A stretch of DNA of 64,000 nt from Mycolicibacterium brumae (GTDB taxonomy: Bacteria > Actinomycetota > Actinomycetes > Mycobacteriales > Mycobacteriaceae): positions 1,612,001 to 1,676,000 of the forward strand of contig NZ_CP104302.1 in assembly GCF_025215495.1 (NCBI RefSeq), read 5' to 3'. Positions within the stretch are counted from its first letter, which is position 1; every line of letters begins with the position of its first letter. The notes below the pieces were generated by a model. The model was not told the DNA's origin. It saw nothing but the letters and a program-made list of their open reading frames with translations, and searched no databases. Positions 53,689 to 61,683 of this stretch are shown here, piece by piece. The translations under genes and the position numbers were made by a program.

Positions 53689-54680
53689 CCGAATCCCGCG
53701 ACCAGGGCCTGGACCGGCTGCTCGACCGTGCCGTGCTGCCCGGCTACTCCCGCCTCGGCTACGCGCTGCGTCGACGGCAGTGGCCAGACGATGATCCGCG
53801 CCCCGGCGCGCTGGCCGGCCGGACCGCGCTGGTCACCGGGGCGGGCAGTGGGCTGGGCGAGGCCGCCGCGGTGGGCTTGGCGCGGCTCGGCGCGCAGGTG
53901 CACCTGCTGGTGCGCTCGCCCGAACGAGCGTCGGCGTCGCTCGACCGGGTCGCGGAGGCGGCTCGTGTCGCGGGGCTGGGCGGGTACGCGCAGGCCCACC
54001 GGTGCGATGTGTCCGACCCGGAGATGACCGAGGAGTTCGCTGCGGCGTTCTGCGCCCGCGGTGACGGCGCCGCGGCCGTCGACATCCTCGTGCACAATGC
54101 CGGTGTGATGCCCGCCGAACGCACCGAATCTGTTGACGGACATGAACTTTCGGTGGCGACGCATGTGCTCGGACCGGTGCGGCTGACCGAACGGCTGCTG
54201 CCGGCGCTGCGCCGGTCACCGGCCGGCGCCCGGGTGATCTTCGTGACTTCGGGCGGGATGTACACCCAGGAGCTGCCGGTCGAGGACCCCGAGTTCCTCG
54301 GCGGGCGCTACCGCGGCGCGGTCGCCTACGCCCGATCCAAGCGGATGCAGGTGGAGCTCGCCCCGGTCCTGGCGCGGCGGTGGGCGCCGGATCGGGTGTC
54401 GGTGTACGCCACGCATCCCGGCTGGGCGGACACCCCCGGGATCGCCGCGGCGCTGCCCGGCTTTCGCACGCTGCTGCGGCCGCTGCTTCGCTCACCCGAG
54501 GAGGGTGCGGACACCGCGGTGTGGCTGGCGGCAACCGAGCCGGCCGTCGCGTCGGGATCCTTTTGGCACGACCGGCGCCAGCGGCCCACCAGTTACCTGT
54601 CCGGGACGCGGCCGGGCCCCGAGGACATCAGCTGGTTGACCCGCTGGACAACGCAGAACGCCGGCCTCGGCGACAATTGA
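53685..54680 (+). CDS. Short-chain dehydrogenase/reductase, last gene of the light operon
   Basis: This 331-residue SDR has ALVTGAGSGLGEAAAVGLARLG (classic T-G-x3-G-x-G loop), ILVHNAGVMP, and the active site AYARSKRMQVELA (Tyr-x-x-x-Lys). Residues 1-40 precede the Rossmann domain (LLDRAVLPGYSRLGYALRRRQW), as in SDRs found beside CFA-like genes. AAGGAGG at 53671-53677 precedes the ATG, which overlaps the photolyase stop. The substrate may be the modified lipid or its aldehyde; that is inference. Confidence 0.85.
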   Translation: MTESRDQGLDRLLDRAVLPGYSRLGYALRRRQWPDDDPRPGALAGRTALVTGAGSGLGEAAAVGLARLGAQVHLLVRSPERASASLDRVAEAARVAGLGGYAQAHRCDVSDPEMTEEFAAAFCARGDGAAAVDILVHNAGVMPAERTESVDGHELSVATHVLGPVRLTERLLPALRRSPAGARVIFVTSGGMYTQELPVEDPEFLGGRYRGAVAYARSKRMQVELAPVLARRWAPDRVSVYATHPGWADTPGIAAALPGFRTLLRPLLRSPEEGADTAVWLAATEPAVASGSFWHDRRQRPTSYLSGTRPGPEDISWLTRWTTQNAGLGDN

Positions 54681-54714
54681 TTCGCGAGACCGGCGGTCTG
54701 GCAGTGGGCAGGAC

Positions 54715-55005
54715 TCAGCCGACGCCCTTGAGCGGATTGTGGTCGACGTACATCTGCTCGAAGCGCGCCTCGTCGACGCGGTTGCGGATCAGCTGCGCCT
54801 CGTGCTGGTCGCGGATGACCTTGGCCAGATTGAAGCAGCTGGTCACCAGGAACAGCCCGCAGACGGCGAGGAAGCCGCGCTGCCAAACGGAGATCGGCAG
54901 GAAGGTGATGCCGATCGCCAGCGCGCCGAAGGACACCCCGAAGGCCAGCGCGGACTGCACGAAGTAGGCGTAGGTGGTGCGGAGCATGGGTTCAGGAGTT
55001 TTCAT
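54715..55005 (-). CDS. YiaA/YiaB two-helix membrane protein
   Basis: This 96-residue protein has two hydrophobic segments (YFVQSALAFGVSFGALAIGITFLP and GFLAVCGLFLVTSCFNLAKVI) joined by the SVWQRG turn typical of the YiaAB domain, and a charged C-terminal tail. Function unknown in general. ATG 55005 is preceded by sequence CTCGACATG, without a strong ribosome site; in-frame upstream codons to 55038 are possible. Convergent with the SDR gene, and upstream of cobIJ in the minus-strand direction only by position. Confidence 0.75.
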   Translation of the reverse strand: MKTPEPMLRTTYAYFVQSALAFGVSFGALAIGITFLPISVWQRGFLAVCGLFLVTSCFNLAKVIRDQHEAQLIRNRVDEARFEQMYVDHNPLKGVG

Positions 55006-55040
55006 GTCGAGAATGCTGACCCGTGCCGGTCTGGGCAAAA

Positions 55041-56501
55041 CTACTCAAAGCCGCCTGGATAGCGCCGCGGGGTGAAGACCCGGTCCCCGTCGCGGACCGT
55101 TTGCGAGGAGCCGATGATCAGCAGTGTCCGCATGTCCACCTCGGCGGGGTCCAAATCCCCGAGCGCCACTATCCGCACCCGTTCGCCGGGGCCGCCGACG
55201 TCGCGGCCCAGCACCACCGGGGTGGTCGGGGCGCGATGCTCCAGCAGCAGCTCGCGCATCGCGGCGACCTGCCAGGTGCGCGACTTGGAGGCCGGGTTGT
55301 AGATGGCCAGCACCAGGTCGGCGGCGGCGGCCGCGGAGACGCGGGCGGCGATGACATCCCACGGCTTGAGCCGGTCCGACAGCGAAATGACCGCGTAGTC
55401 GTGCCCGAGCGGCGCCCCGGCCCGGCTGGCGACCGCGTTGGCGGCGGTCATGGCAGGCAGCACGCGCACCGCGACCTGCGGCCAGTTCACCGCCTCCTCC
55501 AGCACCGCGGTGGCCATCGCGAAGATCCCCGGATCGCCGGAGGACACCACCGCAACCGAACGGCCTTGGGCGGCAAGGGAACACGCCAGCCGCGCGCGTT
55601 CGGGCTCATCGGTGTTGTCACTGGGGTGACGCTGCTGGCCGGCGGCCGCGGGCACCCGGTCCAGGTACGGCCGGTAGCCGATCAGGTCGGTCGCGGCGGC
55701 AAGCTCCGCGCGGGCCTGCGGGGTCAGCCAGGACGGGTCTCCGGGGCCCAGGCCCACCACGGTGACCCCGGGAGTCCGGGCGCGGGCGCCGCCGCCGGGC
55801 GCCACCACGATGGAGAAGTACGGCACCTTCTCGGCGTCGACGTTGGCGACCTCCTGCACCCGCTGCGACCCGGTGCTGGCGCGCTCCACGTACCGCGCCT
55901 GTTCCAGACGGCCCGAATCCGCAAGGGCCTGACGGACTTTCGAGAACGACCGGCCCAGTTTCATCACCACGGCGGCGTCCGAGTCGGCCAGCCGTCGGGC
56001 CAGTTCGGCGCCCGGCAGCGTGCCCGGCAGCACCGTGAGCACCTCCTCGCCGGTCACCAGCGGGGTGGACAGCGCCGCCGACGCCGCGCTGACCGAGGTC
56101 ACCCCCGGCACGATCACGGCGTCAAAGCGCGCGGTCAGCCGGGCGTGCATGTGCATGTAGCTGCTGTAGAACAGCGGGTCGCCCTCGGCCAGCAGCGCCA
56201 CGTCCCGGCCGGCCTCCAGGTGCGCGGCGATCCGCGCGGCCGCCTCGGCGTAGAAGTCCTCGATCGCGCCGTCGTATCCGCCGGGGTGCGCGGTGGCCTC
56301 GGTGGTCACCGGGTAGACCAGATGCTCCTCGATCTGGCCGTCGCGCAGGTACGGCTCGGCGATGCCGCGGGCGATCGAATTCCCGTGCCGCGCAGAGTGA
56401 TACGCCACCACGTCGGCGCCTGAGATCACCCGGGCCGCTTTGATGGTGACCAGCTCCGGGTCGCCGGGGCCCAAGCCGACGCCGAACAGGGTGCCGGTCA
56501 C
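55041..56501 (-). CDS. cobIJ: Fused precorrin-2 C20-methyltransferase / precorrin-3B C17-methyltransferase
   Basis: This 486-residue fusion of two tetrapyrrole methyltransferases is annotated cobI or cobIJ in mycobacteria. The CobI half (about 1-235) has [18 protein letters not shown] and [17 protein letters not shown]. The CobJ half (about 240-486) has [33 protein letters not shown] and [13 protein letters not shown]. The first makes precorrin-3A; the second makes precorrin-4 with ring contraction. The GTG start overlaps the cobH stop (GTGA). In the aerobic pathway precorrin-3B synthase (CobG) acts between the two steps, and no cobG is seen here. Confidence 0.95.
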   Translation of the reverse strand: MTGTLFGVGLGPGDPELVTIKAARVISGADVVAYHSARHGNSIARGIAEPYLRDGQIEEHLVYPVTTEATAHPGGYDGAIEDFYAEAAARIAAHLEAGRDVALLAEGDPLFYSSYMHMHARLTARFDAVIVPGVTSVSAASAALSTPLVTGEEVLTVLPGTLPGAELARRLADSDAAVVMKLGRSFSKVRQALADSGRLEQARYVERASTGSQRVQEVANVDAEKVPYFSIVVAPGGGARARTPGVTVVGLGPGDPSWLTPQARAELAAATDLIGYRPYLDRVPAAAGQQRHPSDNTDEPERARLACSLAAQGRSVAVVSSGDPGIFAMATAVLEEAVNWPQVAVRVLPAMTAANAVASRAGAPLGHDYAVISLSDRLKPWDVIAARVSAAAAADLVLAIYNPASKSRTWQVAAMRELLLEHRAPTTPVVLGRDVGGPGERVRIVALGDLDPAEVDMRTLLIIGSSQTVRDGDRVFTPRRYPGGFE

Positions 56502-57136
56502 GAGGTGGACTCGCTGGCACTCGCGATCGCGTTGACCGCGGCGGCGGCCATCGCGCTGCCGCCGCGGCGTCCGGTCACCACCAAATACGACATGCCGCGC
56601 GGGGAGTCCACAAGCTCCTGTTTGGACTGCGCGGAGCCGACGAATCCGACCGGCCCGCCGAGCACCGCGGCCGGCGTGCCGGCACTGGTGTCGTCGAGCA
56701 GCTCCAGCAGTCGGAACAGCGCCGTCGGCGCATTGCCTATCGCCAGCACCGCCCCGTCGAGGCGATCGGCGAACAGGTCGACCGCCGCCGCCGAGCGGGT
56801 GCTGCCCAGCTCCGCCGCGAGCGCCGGCGCGCGGGGATCGGCGACCAGGGAGACCACCTCGTTGTCGGCGGGCAGCCGCGAGCGGGTGATACCCGCGGCC
56901 ACCATCGAGGAGTCGCACAGCACCGGCGCGCCGGCGGCCAGCGCGGCGTGTGCGCGGTCCACCACGTCGGGGGAGAAGGCGATGTGCTCGGGCAGATCGA
57001 CCTGCCCGCAGGTGTGGATCATCCGGACCACCACGCGCGCGACGTCGTCGGGAAGCCCGGACAGGTTCGCCTCGGCGCGGATCGTCGCGAAGGACTGCCG
57101 ATAGATCTCGTCGCCGTCGCGGATGTAATCGAGCAC
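56498..57136 (-). CDS. cobH: Precorrin-8X methylmutase
   Basis: This 212-residue enzyme moves the C11 methyl group to C12, giving hydrogenobyrinate. Typical segments are [33 protein letters not shown] (the catalytic His region), [15 protein letters not shown] and [19 protein letters not shown] 57136 is preceded on the minus strand by TAGGGT and six bases, so it is probably leaderless. It is the first gene of the cobH-cobIJ unit, divergent from the MpaB-type gene. Confidence 0.95.
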   Translation of the reverse strand: MLDYIRDGDEIYRQSFATIRAEANLSGLPDDVARVVVRMIHTCGQVDLPEHIAFSPDVVDRAHAALAAGAPVLCDSSMVAAGITRSRLPADNEVVSLVADPRAPALAAELGSTRSAAAVDLFADRLDGAVLAIGNAPTALFRLLELLDDTSAGTPAAVLGGPVGFVGSAQSKQELVDSPRGMSYLVVTGRRGGSAMAAAAVNAIASASESTS

Positions 57137-57141
57137 CCGGT

Positions 57142-57148
57142 TACCCTA
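57142..57148. promoter_or_regulatory. Overlapping bidirectional -10 element between cobH and the MpaB-type gene
   Basis: The seven bases TACCCTA give TACCCT on the plus strand (57142-57147) and TAGGGT on the minus strand (57148-57143). The minus box is six bases from the cobH GTG (leaderless). The plus box would start an mRNA with a leader of about 30 bases and a GAAGGAG ribosome site at 57171-57177. Confidence 0.5.
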
Positions 57149-57183
57149 AGCGGCAAGCGTCCGGCGGCACGAAGGAGTGCGGT

Positions 57184-58398
57184 ATGCAGTTGACGGTCAG
57201 CCCCGCGCACCAGAAGCTGCGGGACCGGGTGCTGCGGGCCACCGGGTTCGACCTGCTGCCCAGCGACGACGTCGCCGCGGCTTTTCTGGCGGGTCAGTCC
57301 GCCGGTGATCCGGTCGCCGAGCGGTTCGTCGCGCAGACCTACCACGGTGAAATGGGGCCGGAGCGCGCCCGCGAGCTGCTGGATGAAGCCCTGCGCGTCG
57401 GCGTCGACCATGTGCCCGACGCCCCGGCCTCGATGCGGGACCTGTTCGCCGAGTTCGAGACCATCCCGGACTGGGTGGACCCGGAGCTGATCGAGGCCGG
57501 CGCGGCGGTGTGGCGGCGCTGGGGCTACAGCCTCGGCGCGGTCGGCAACGCCGGCACCATGGACACCTACACCGAGGGCTCCCTGGCCGTGCCGCTGTCG
57601 CTGTCGGGCGGCTACGCCGGCAAGAGCGCGCTGCACCGCTACCTGGAGACCACCCGCTGGTGGCTCGAGGTGTGCCGGCCCGGCGCGGTGCTCACCCCCG
57701 GGTCCCGGGCGCGCGAGGTGTCGCTGAAGGTCCGGGTCATGCACGTCTCGATCCGCGCCCGGGTCGCCGAGCATCCGGAGTGGGACGCGGCGGCGCACGG
57801 GCTGCCGATCAGCCAGTCCGAGATGATGCTGACATTGCTGGGCGGCAGCGTCGGCCCGGCGTTCGGGCTCTACTCGCTGGGGTTTCTTACGTCAGCGGCC
57901 GAGATGCGGGCGGTGCTGCACTTCAATCGCTACCTCGGGCACCTGGTCGGCTGTCGGGTCGACGAGATGTACCCGCAGACCGTCGCCGACGGGATCCGGC
58001 TGCTGTACTACTTCGACGCCACCCGCAAGCACGACTCCGGCGCGCTGGGCCCCGAGCTGGTGGAGGGTTTCGTGCCGTCGTTCGCGCCGGGGCCCGAGAG
58101 CCGCGGACTGAACCGGGCGCGGGCGAACCTGCACCTGCGACTGCAGGCCGGCTACACCCGGCTGTTCATGCTGCCGTGGAACCGCAAGCGCTACCGGCTG
58201 CCCAGCGGCATTCCCGGGGTGGCGGTGTTGGTCGGCCGGGCTCCGCTGATCGCCGCGGTGGAGGTGGCGCGGCGGATCTCGCCGGCGGTCGATCGGTGGT
58301 GGCAGCGGGGGTCGATGAATCGCTGGCGGCGTTGGCACGCCTGGCATCTGGGTCAGGGGGAGGAGCGCTTCGACGCGTCAAAGGCGTTGCGGCGCTAG
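57184..58398 (+). CDS. MpaB-family oxygenase (DUF2236)
   Basis: This 404-residue helical protein of the DUF2236/MpaB group includes latex-clearing protein-like haem oxygenases. Typical stretches are SLSGGYAGKSALHRYLETTRWW and VRVMHVSIRARVAEHPEWD (with the histidine and arginine expected near haem), followed by GLPISQSEMMLTLLG. Mycobacteria carry several such genes of unknown substrate. GAAGGAG lies six bases before ATG 57184. It separates cobH from the ESX-2-like locus and does not resemble secretion components. Confidence 0.8.
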   Translation: MQLTVSPAHQKLRDRVLRATGFDLLPSDDVAAAFLAGQSAGDPVAERFVAQTYHGEMGPERARELLDEALRVGVDHVPDAPASMRDLFAEFETIPDWVDPELIEAGAAVWRRWGYSLGAVGNAGTMDTYTEGSLAVPLSLSGGYAGKSALHRYLETTRWWLEVCRPGAVLTPGSRAREVSLKVRVMHVSIRARVAEHPEWDAAAHGLPISQSEMMLTLLGGSVGPAFGLYSLGFLTSAAEMRAVLHFNRYLGHLVGCRVDEMYPQTVADGIRLLYYFDATRKHDSGALGPELVEGFVPSFAPGPESRGLNRARANLHLRLQAGYTRLFMLPWNRKRYRLPSGIPGVAVLVGRAPLIAAVEVARRISPAVDRWWQRGSMNRWRRWHAWHLGQGEERFDASKALRR

Positions 58399-58451
58399 AC
58401 CTTTACTGGACAATGACGGTTGTCTGAAAGTATTTCTCTACGCAAGGGTCT

Positions 58452-58481
58452 CTTCCGCTCGGCCTGATCCGGGCCTATGCT
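58452..58481 (+). promoter_or_regulatory. Candidate promoter of the ESX-2-like locus
   Basis: TATGCT (58476-58481) with a weak TTCCGC (58452-58457) 18 bases upstream lies in the 139-base gap before the PE gene. It predicts a leader of about 50 bases carrying the GGAGG at 58526-58529 before ATG 58538. A short AT-rich stretch at 58415-58440 may hold regulator sites. Confidence 0.4.
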
Positions 58482-58537
58482 GCAACGACGCGGCACGGTC
58501 CCGCGACCGCGGTTTCCTTCAGGGGGAGGAAAACCCC

Positions 58538-58861
58538 ATGGGCGAACCACTTCTTAATGTCACACCCGCGCGGGTCGGATTGTCGGCGGCCACCGAAGCG
58601 GCCATCACCTCCGAACTCGGCGCGCTGATCGCCGGCGGCGCCGCGACGCTGACCACCGTCACCCCGATGGGCGCCGATCCCACCTCGTTGGCGTTCGCCG
58701 CCGCGGCCAACGCGTCCGGCGTCGCCTATATCGCGGCCGCAGCCGAGCACACCGCCCAACGCGGATTATTCTCCGGCGCACAGGGTTTGGCGGGGACGAC
58801 CTTCGAGACCACCGAGGGGCTGCGCCGATTGGCCACCACACTGGGATCGGTCATCGGCTGA
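58538..58861 (+). CDS. PE family protein, PE36-like
   Basis: This 107-residue protein is formed almost entirely by a PE-like helical hairpin: VTPARVGLSAATEAAITSELG, then TTVTPMGADPTSLAFAAAANASGVAYIAAAAEH. The canonical Pro-Glu is not at positions 8-9 (Pro10-Ala11 instead). The MGADP and AQRGLF elements resemble PE36 of the ESX-2 locus. PE proteins pair with PPE partners for export by type VII systems. A clear YxxxD/E motif is not seen; FETTE near the C terminus may replace it. AGGGGGAGG precedes the ATG. The stop overlaps the PPE start (TGATG). Confidence 0.8.
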   Translation: MGEPLLNVTPARVGLSAATEAAITSELGALIAGGAATLTTVTPMGADPTSLAFAAAANASGVAYIAAAAEHTAQRGLFSGAQGLAGTTFETTEGLRRLATTLGSVIG

Positions 58862-60048
58862 TGACCGACTTCTGGGCGGTCCGCCCACCGGAAGTCAACG
58901 ACCTCGCGCTTCGCGGCGGGACCGGGATCGCGACCACCTCCATGGCGGCCCTGACCTACGTCATGGAGATCGCCGGGGTGGAGGCCGCGGCCGGCGTGTC
59001 GCTGAACAACGCGGCCACGCTGGCGCCGGAGTTCGTCGGTCTGGCCGGGGCCGGGTCGATGGCCACGGGAACGATGCTCAACACCACCCTCGAACTGCTC
59101 GGCGGGTGGCTGATCGCGAAACCGCCGGTGTTCGCCACCGCGATCAACGCCTATCTCACGGCCACCTCGACGATGATCCCGGCGCCGGTCTGCGTGGAGA
59201 ACCGAACCGAGTGGGAAGCCTTGTGCGCGGCCAATATTCCGGCGCTCGGGATGCTGACGCCACGAATCATCGAGAAGGATCTGGAGTACTTCGGCGGTAT
59301 GTGGCCGAACAACGCCGGCGTCGGGACGAGCTACTCGGCCGCACTGATGACCCTCATCCCGGCATTGTCGATCCCGCCGCCGATCACCGGGATGGGCGCG
59401 TCGCCGGCGGCCCCCGCGGAGGCCGGCGCAGCCGTCGCCGAAGCGACCGCGAGCGGCGCGGTGGGTGAGGCGCTGCAGGCCGGCCACGCCGCGGCGAACC
59501 TGACAACCGCTGGGTCGTCGTCGGGGTCGATGAGTGACGTCATGTCGCAGGTCACCGGCGCGGTGCAGCAGGCCGGTGAGGCCGGCACGCAACTCGGACA
59601 GTCCCTCTTCGGACTCCCGACGCAGCTGCCGCAGGCCGGAATCGGTCTGCTGCAGGCATTCCCGGGTCTCTTCGGCAGTCTGGGAAAGTCCGACGACAGC
59701 GTCGCCCCGGAACTGAGCGCCGCCGTCCTGGCCGACGGTCCGAGACCGTCGGCGCCGGCGCCGGCAGTAGCCGGGCTGGGGCCGACCGCGGGATACTCAC
59801 CGACGCCCGGGGCGGCCACCGGGCTGTCCAGTTACACCCGGCCCACCAGCGGCTTCGCCCCGGACCCCGGCGGCAGGCCGACGGGGCTGCGTTCGGCCGG
59901 CGCCCTGACGGCCACCGAGGCGCGGGCCCCGGTCACCGGCGGAGCGCCGGTCGCCCCCGGAATGCTGGCCCGGTCGCCGGGCAGCGCGGGCGTCACCGAG
60001 GTCGCTCGTGTGCGCGTGGTCGCCGAACCGCGGAACTCCCGGAACTGA
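58861..60048 (+). CDS. PPE family protein, PPE69-like
   Basis: This 395-residue protein has an N-terminal PPE domain (about 1-180) with the Pro-Pro-Glu motif in AVRPPEVNDLAL. The LTPRIIEKDLEYFGGMWPNNAGVGTSYSAAL segment and IPPPITGMGASPAAPAEAG resemble PPE69, encoded in ESX-2 loci. The C-terminal half is Ala/Gly/Pro-rich and low in complexity (TSYTRPTSGF-like end). It should form a heterodimer with the overlapping PE product, kept soluble by the EspG chaperone encoded three genes downstream. Confidence 0.88.
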   Translation: MTDFWAVRPPEVNDLALRGGTGIATTSMAALTYVMEIAGVEAAAGVSLNNAATLAPEFVGLAGAGSMATGTMLNTTLELLGGWLIAKPPVFATAINAYLTATSTMIPAPVCVENRTEWEALCAANIPALGMLTPRIIEKDLEYFGGMWPNNAGVGTSYSAALMTLIPALSIPPPITGMGASPAAPAEAGAAVAEATASGAVGEALQAGHAAANLTTAGSSSGSMSDVMSQVTGAVQQAGEAGTQLGQSLFGLPTQLPQAGIGLLQAFPGLFGSLGKSDDSVAPELSAAVLADGPRPSAPAPAVAGLGPTAGYSPTPGAATGLSSYTRPTSGFAPDPGGRPTGLRSAGALTATEARAPVTGGAPVAPGMLARSPGSAGVTEVARVRVVAEPRNSRN

Positions 60049-60191
60049 GACGGGGGAATCTATGGCGGACGTTTCCTGACCTGCGGCCTGTGGATGGCTC
60101 ACCCAGGGTGAAGTGACAACCATCGGCAGCTGCCCGACACTGACCTTCATCCCCGCGCGGGAAAGCGAAAAGCACAGGAGAACAACACAAA

Positions 60192-60518
60192 ATGACCACC
60201 TTTGATGTGCCACCCGAACAACTCCGGGCCGCCCGCGACGCGATCATGGGCGCACTGGAGAACGCCGGCGCGGTCGCCGGCCAGTACCTGTCCACCCACC
60301 AGAACATCGCCACGCCCGGGGTGTTCCAAGGGCTCACCTCCACGTCGTCGACGAACACCGCGATGATCGTCGAATCCGACCTGCAACGCGCGCTGCGTCA
60401 CGGGCTGTTCCTGGCCGGCGCGCTCGGCAAGTCCGCCACGTACGTGGAAGCCAACGAATCTGATTCCGCCGCGAAGGTCCGGGAAGTGCTCAACGGCCCC
60501 GACCCCTCGCTCATGTAG
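60192..60518 (+). CDS. EsxD-like WXG100-family protein
   Basis: This 108-residue helical protein has the length and layout of a WXG100 protein: helix (PPEQLRAARDAIMGALENAGAV), turn, second helix (TNTAMIVESDLQRALRHGLF), and a tail with SATYVEANESD. The turn reads PGVFQGL, so the Trp of W-x-G is replaced by Phe and the spacing kept. Its position after PE-PPE and before the EsxC-like gene matches esxD of ESX-2. AGGAGA precedes ATG 60192. The 143-base gap before it (60049-60191) shows no gene. Confidence 0.8.
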   Translation: MTTFDVPPEQLRAARDAIMGALENAGAVAGQYLSTHQNIATPGVFQGLTSTSSTNTAMIVESDLQRALRHGLFLAGALGKSATYVEANESDSAAKVREVLNGPDPSLM

Positions 60519-60531
60519 CCAAGGACCACCC

Positions 60532-60819
60532 ATGGACAAGATCACGTACGCCCTGCCGACCATCGTCGACGCCGCCGACCAGACCGTGCATCACGGCGCG
60601 GGCCTGCTGGAGATCATCGGCGACGTCGAACGCAAGACCAACGCCCTGATCGCCGACTTCCAAGGCATCGGCGCGGATGGGTTCTTCCTGCACCAGCAAC
60701 AACTGCTGACCGCGCTCAAACATCTGGCCGACACCGTCGGGCGGCACGGCAACGCCGTCCACACCGTGTGCGACAGCGCCACCGTCACCGACAACACCAT
60801 CGCCACTTTCTTCTGCTGA
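60532..60819 (+). CDS. EsxC-like WXG100-family protein
   Basis: This 95-residue protein has the same length and pattern as EsxC of the ESX-2 locus: ITYALPTIVDAADQTVHH, then KTNALIADFQGIGADGFFLHQQQLL, where the turn is FQG in place of W-x-G, and a C-terminal helix ending in FFC. It probably forms a secreted heterodimer with the EsxD-like protein encoded 13 bases upstream. AAGGA lies upstream of ATG 60532. A single C-terminal cysteine is unusual. Confidence 0.82.
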   Translation: MDKITYALPTIVDAADQTVHHGAGLLEIIGDVERKTNALIADFQGIGADGFFLHQQQLLTALKHLADTVGRHGNAVHTVCDSATVTDNTIATFFC

Positions 60820-60849
60820 CCAGCCTCGACGGACCTGCGCGGGTGGATC

Positions 60850-61680
60850 ATGCTCACCACCACGATCGACGGACTGTGGGTGCTGCAAGTGCTCACCGGC
60901 GTCGAAGTGCTGGCCCCGGAGCTGGGGTTGCGCCCGCACCTGCCGCGGGTGGAGTCCCGGGAGTCGGCCCTGGCGATGCCGATCGCCACCGAACTCGCCG
61001 AGGCCGGAGCGATCGATCCCGACGGTCGGGTCGACGACCCGGTGGCCGAATGGCTGACGGTGCTGGCCCGCCGCGACATCGGACTCGTCGCGGACCTGCG
61101 AACGCCAGAGGCGGCGACGCCGACGCGGGTGCTGCTGGCGCGGTTCGCGCGTTGGTGGGCGGTGTGCGAGCGGGTGGACGACCTGATCCGGATCGGCCCG
61201 GCCGGAACCTCGACGGCCGAGGCGTCGGCGACCGCCGTCATCGGCGCGCAGATCGAACGGCTCTGCGGCACGGCCGAACCCGCCGCCATGCGCCCGGCGA
61301 CCATCGACGGCGCAGTGTTGGCGACAGTCCGCGGCACCGGTGAGCTGCGCAGCCTGCTGGATCGCTGCCGCCTCGACGGCGACCAGCTGCGCCTATTGAT
61401 GCTGGCCGCCGATCCGGTCCGTTCGGCGCGCGCGTCGCTGGTGGCCGTGCAGAGCGGCGCCGTGGCGCAGCGGCCCACCGGCGCCGTCGTCGACGGCGGC
61501 GCGGTCACGGTGATCGACACCCCCGAAGGCAGGCTGCTCGCCGAAACCGTCCGCCGTGACGACCGACCCTGGCTCATTATGAGCCCCGGCGGTCCGGCGG
61601 CCGTCGTCTCCGCGATCCGCGCCATGCTGCGCCGGCTGCCCACCGAGGCCGACTGGCCGCTCTATCGAAAGGTGGTGTGA
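60850..61680 (+). CDS. espG2: ESX secretion-associated chaperone EspG (EspG2-like)
   Basis: This 276-residue protein has the EspG family start (TTIDGLWVLQVLTGVEVLAPELGLRPHLP) and a C-terminal WLIMSPGGPAAVVSAIRAML. EspG proteins bind the tip of their cognate PPE partner in the cytoplasm and guide the PE-PPE pair to the secretion ATPase. It lies between the Esx pair and the MinD-like gene, as espG2 does. ATG 60850 is the start used; it lies 30 bases after the EsxC-like stop. Confidence 0.88.
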   Translation: MLTTTIDGLWVLQVLTGVEVLAPELGLRPHLPRVESRESALAMPIATELAEAGAIDPDGRVDDPVAEWLTVLARRDIGLVADLRTPEAATPTRVLLARFARWWAVCERVDDLIRIGPAGTSTAEASATAVIGAQIERLCGTAEPAAMRPATIDGAVLATVRGTGELRSLLDRCRLDGDQLRLLMLAADPVRSARASLVAVQSGAVAQRPTGAVVDGGAVTVIDTPEGRLLAETVRRDDRPWLIMSPGGPAAVVSAIRAMLRRLPTEADWPLYRKVV

Positions 61681-61683
61681 AAG

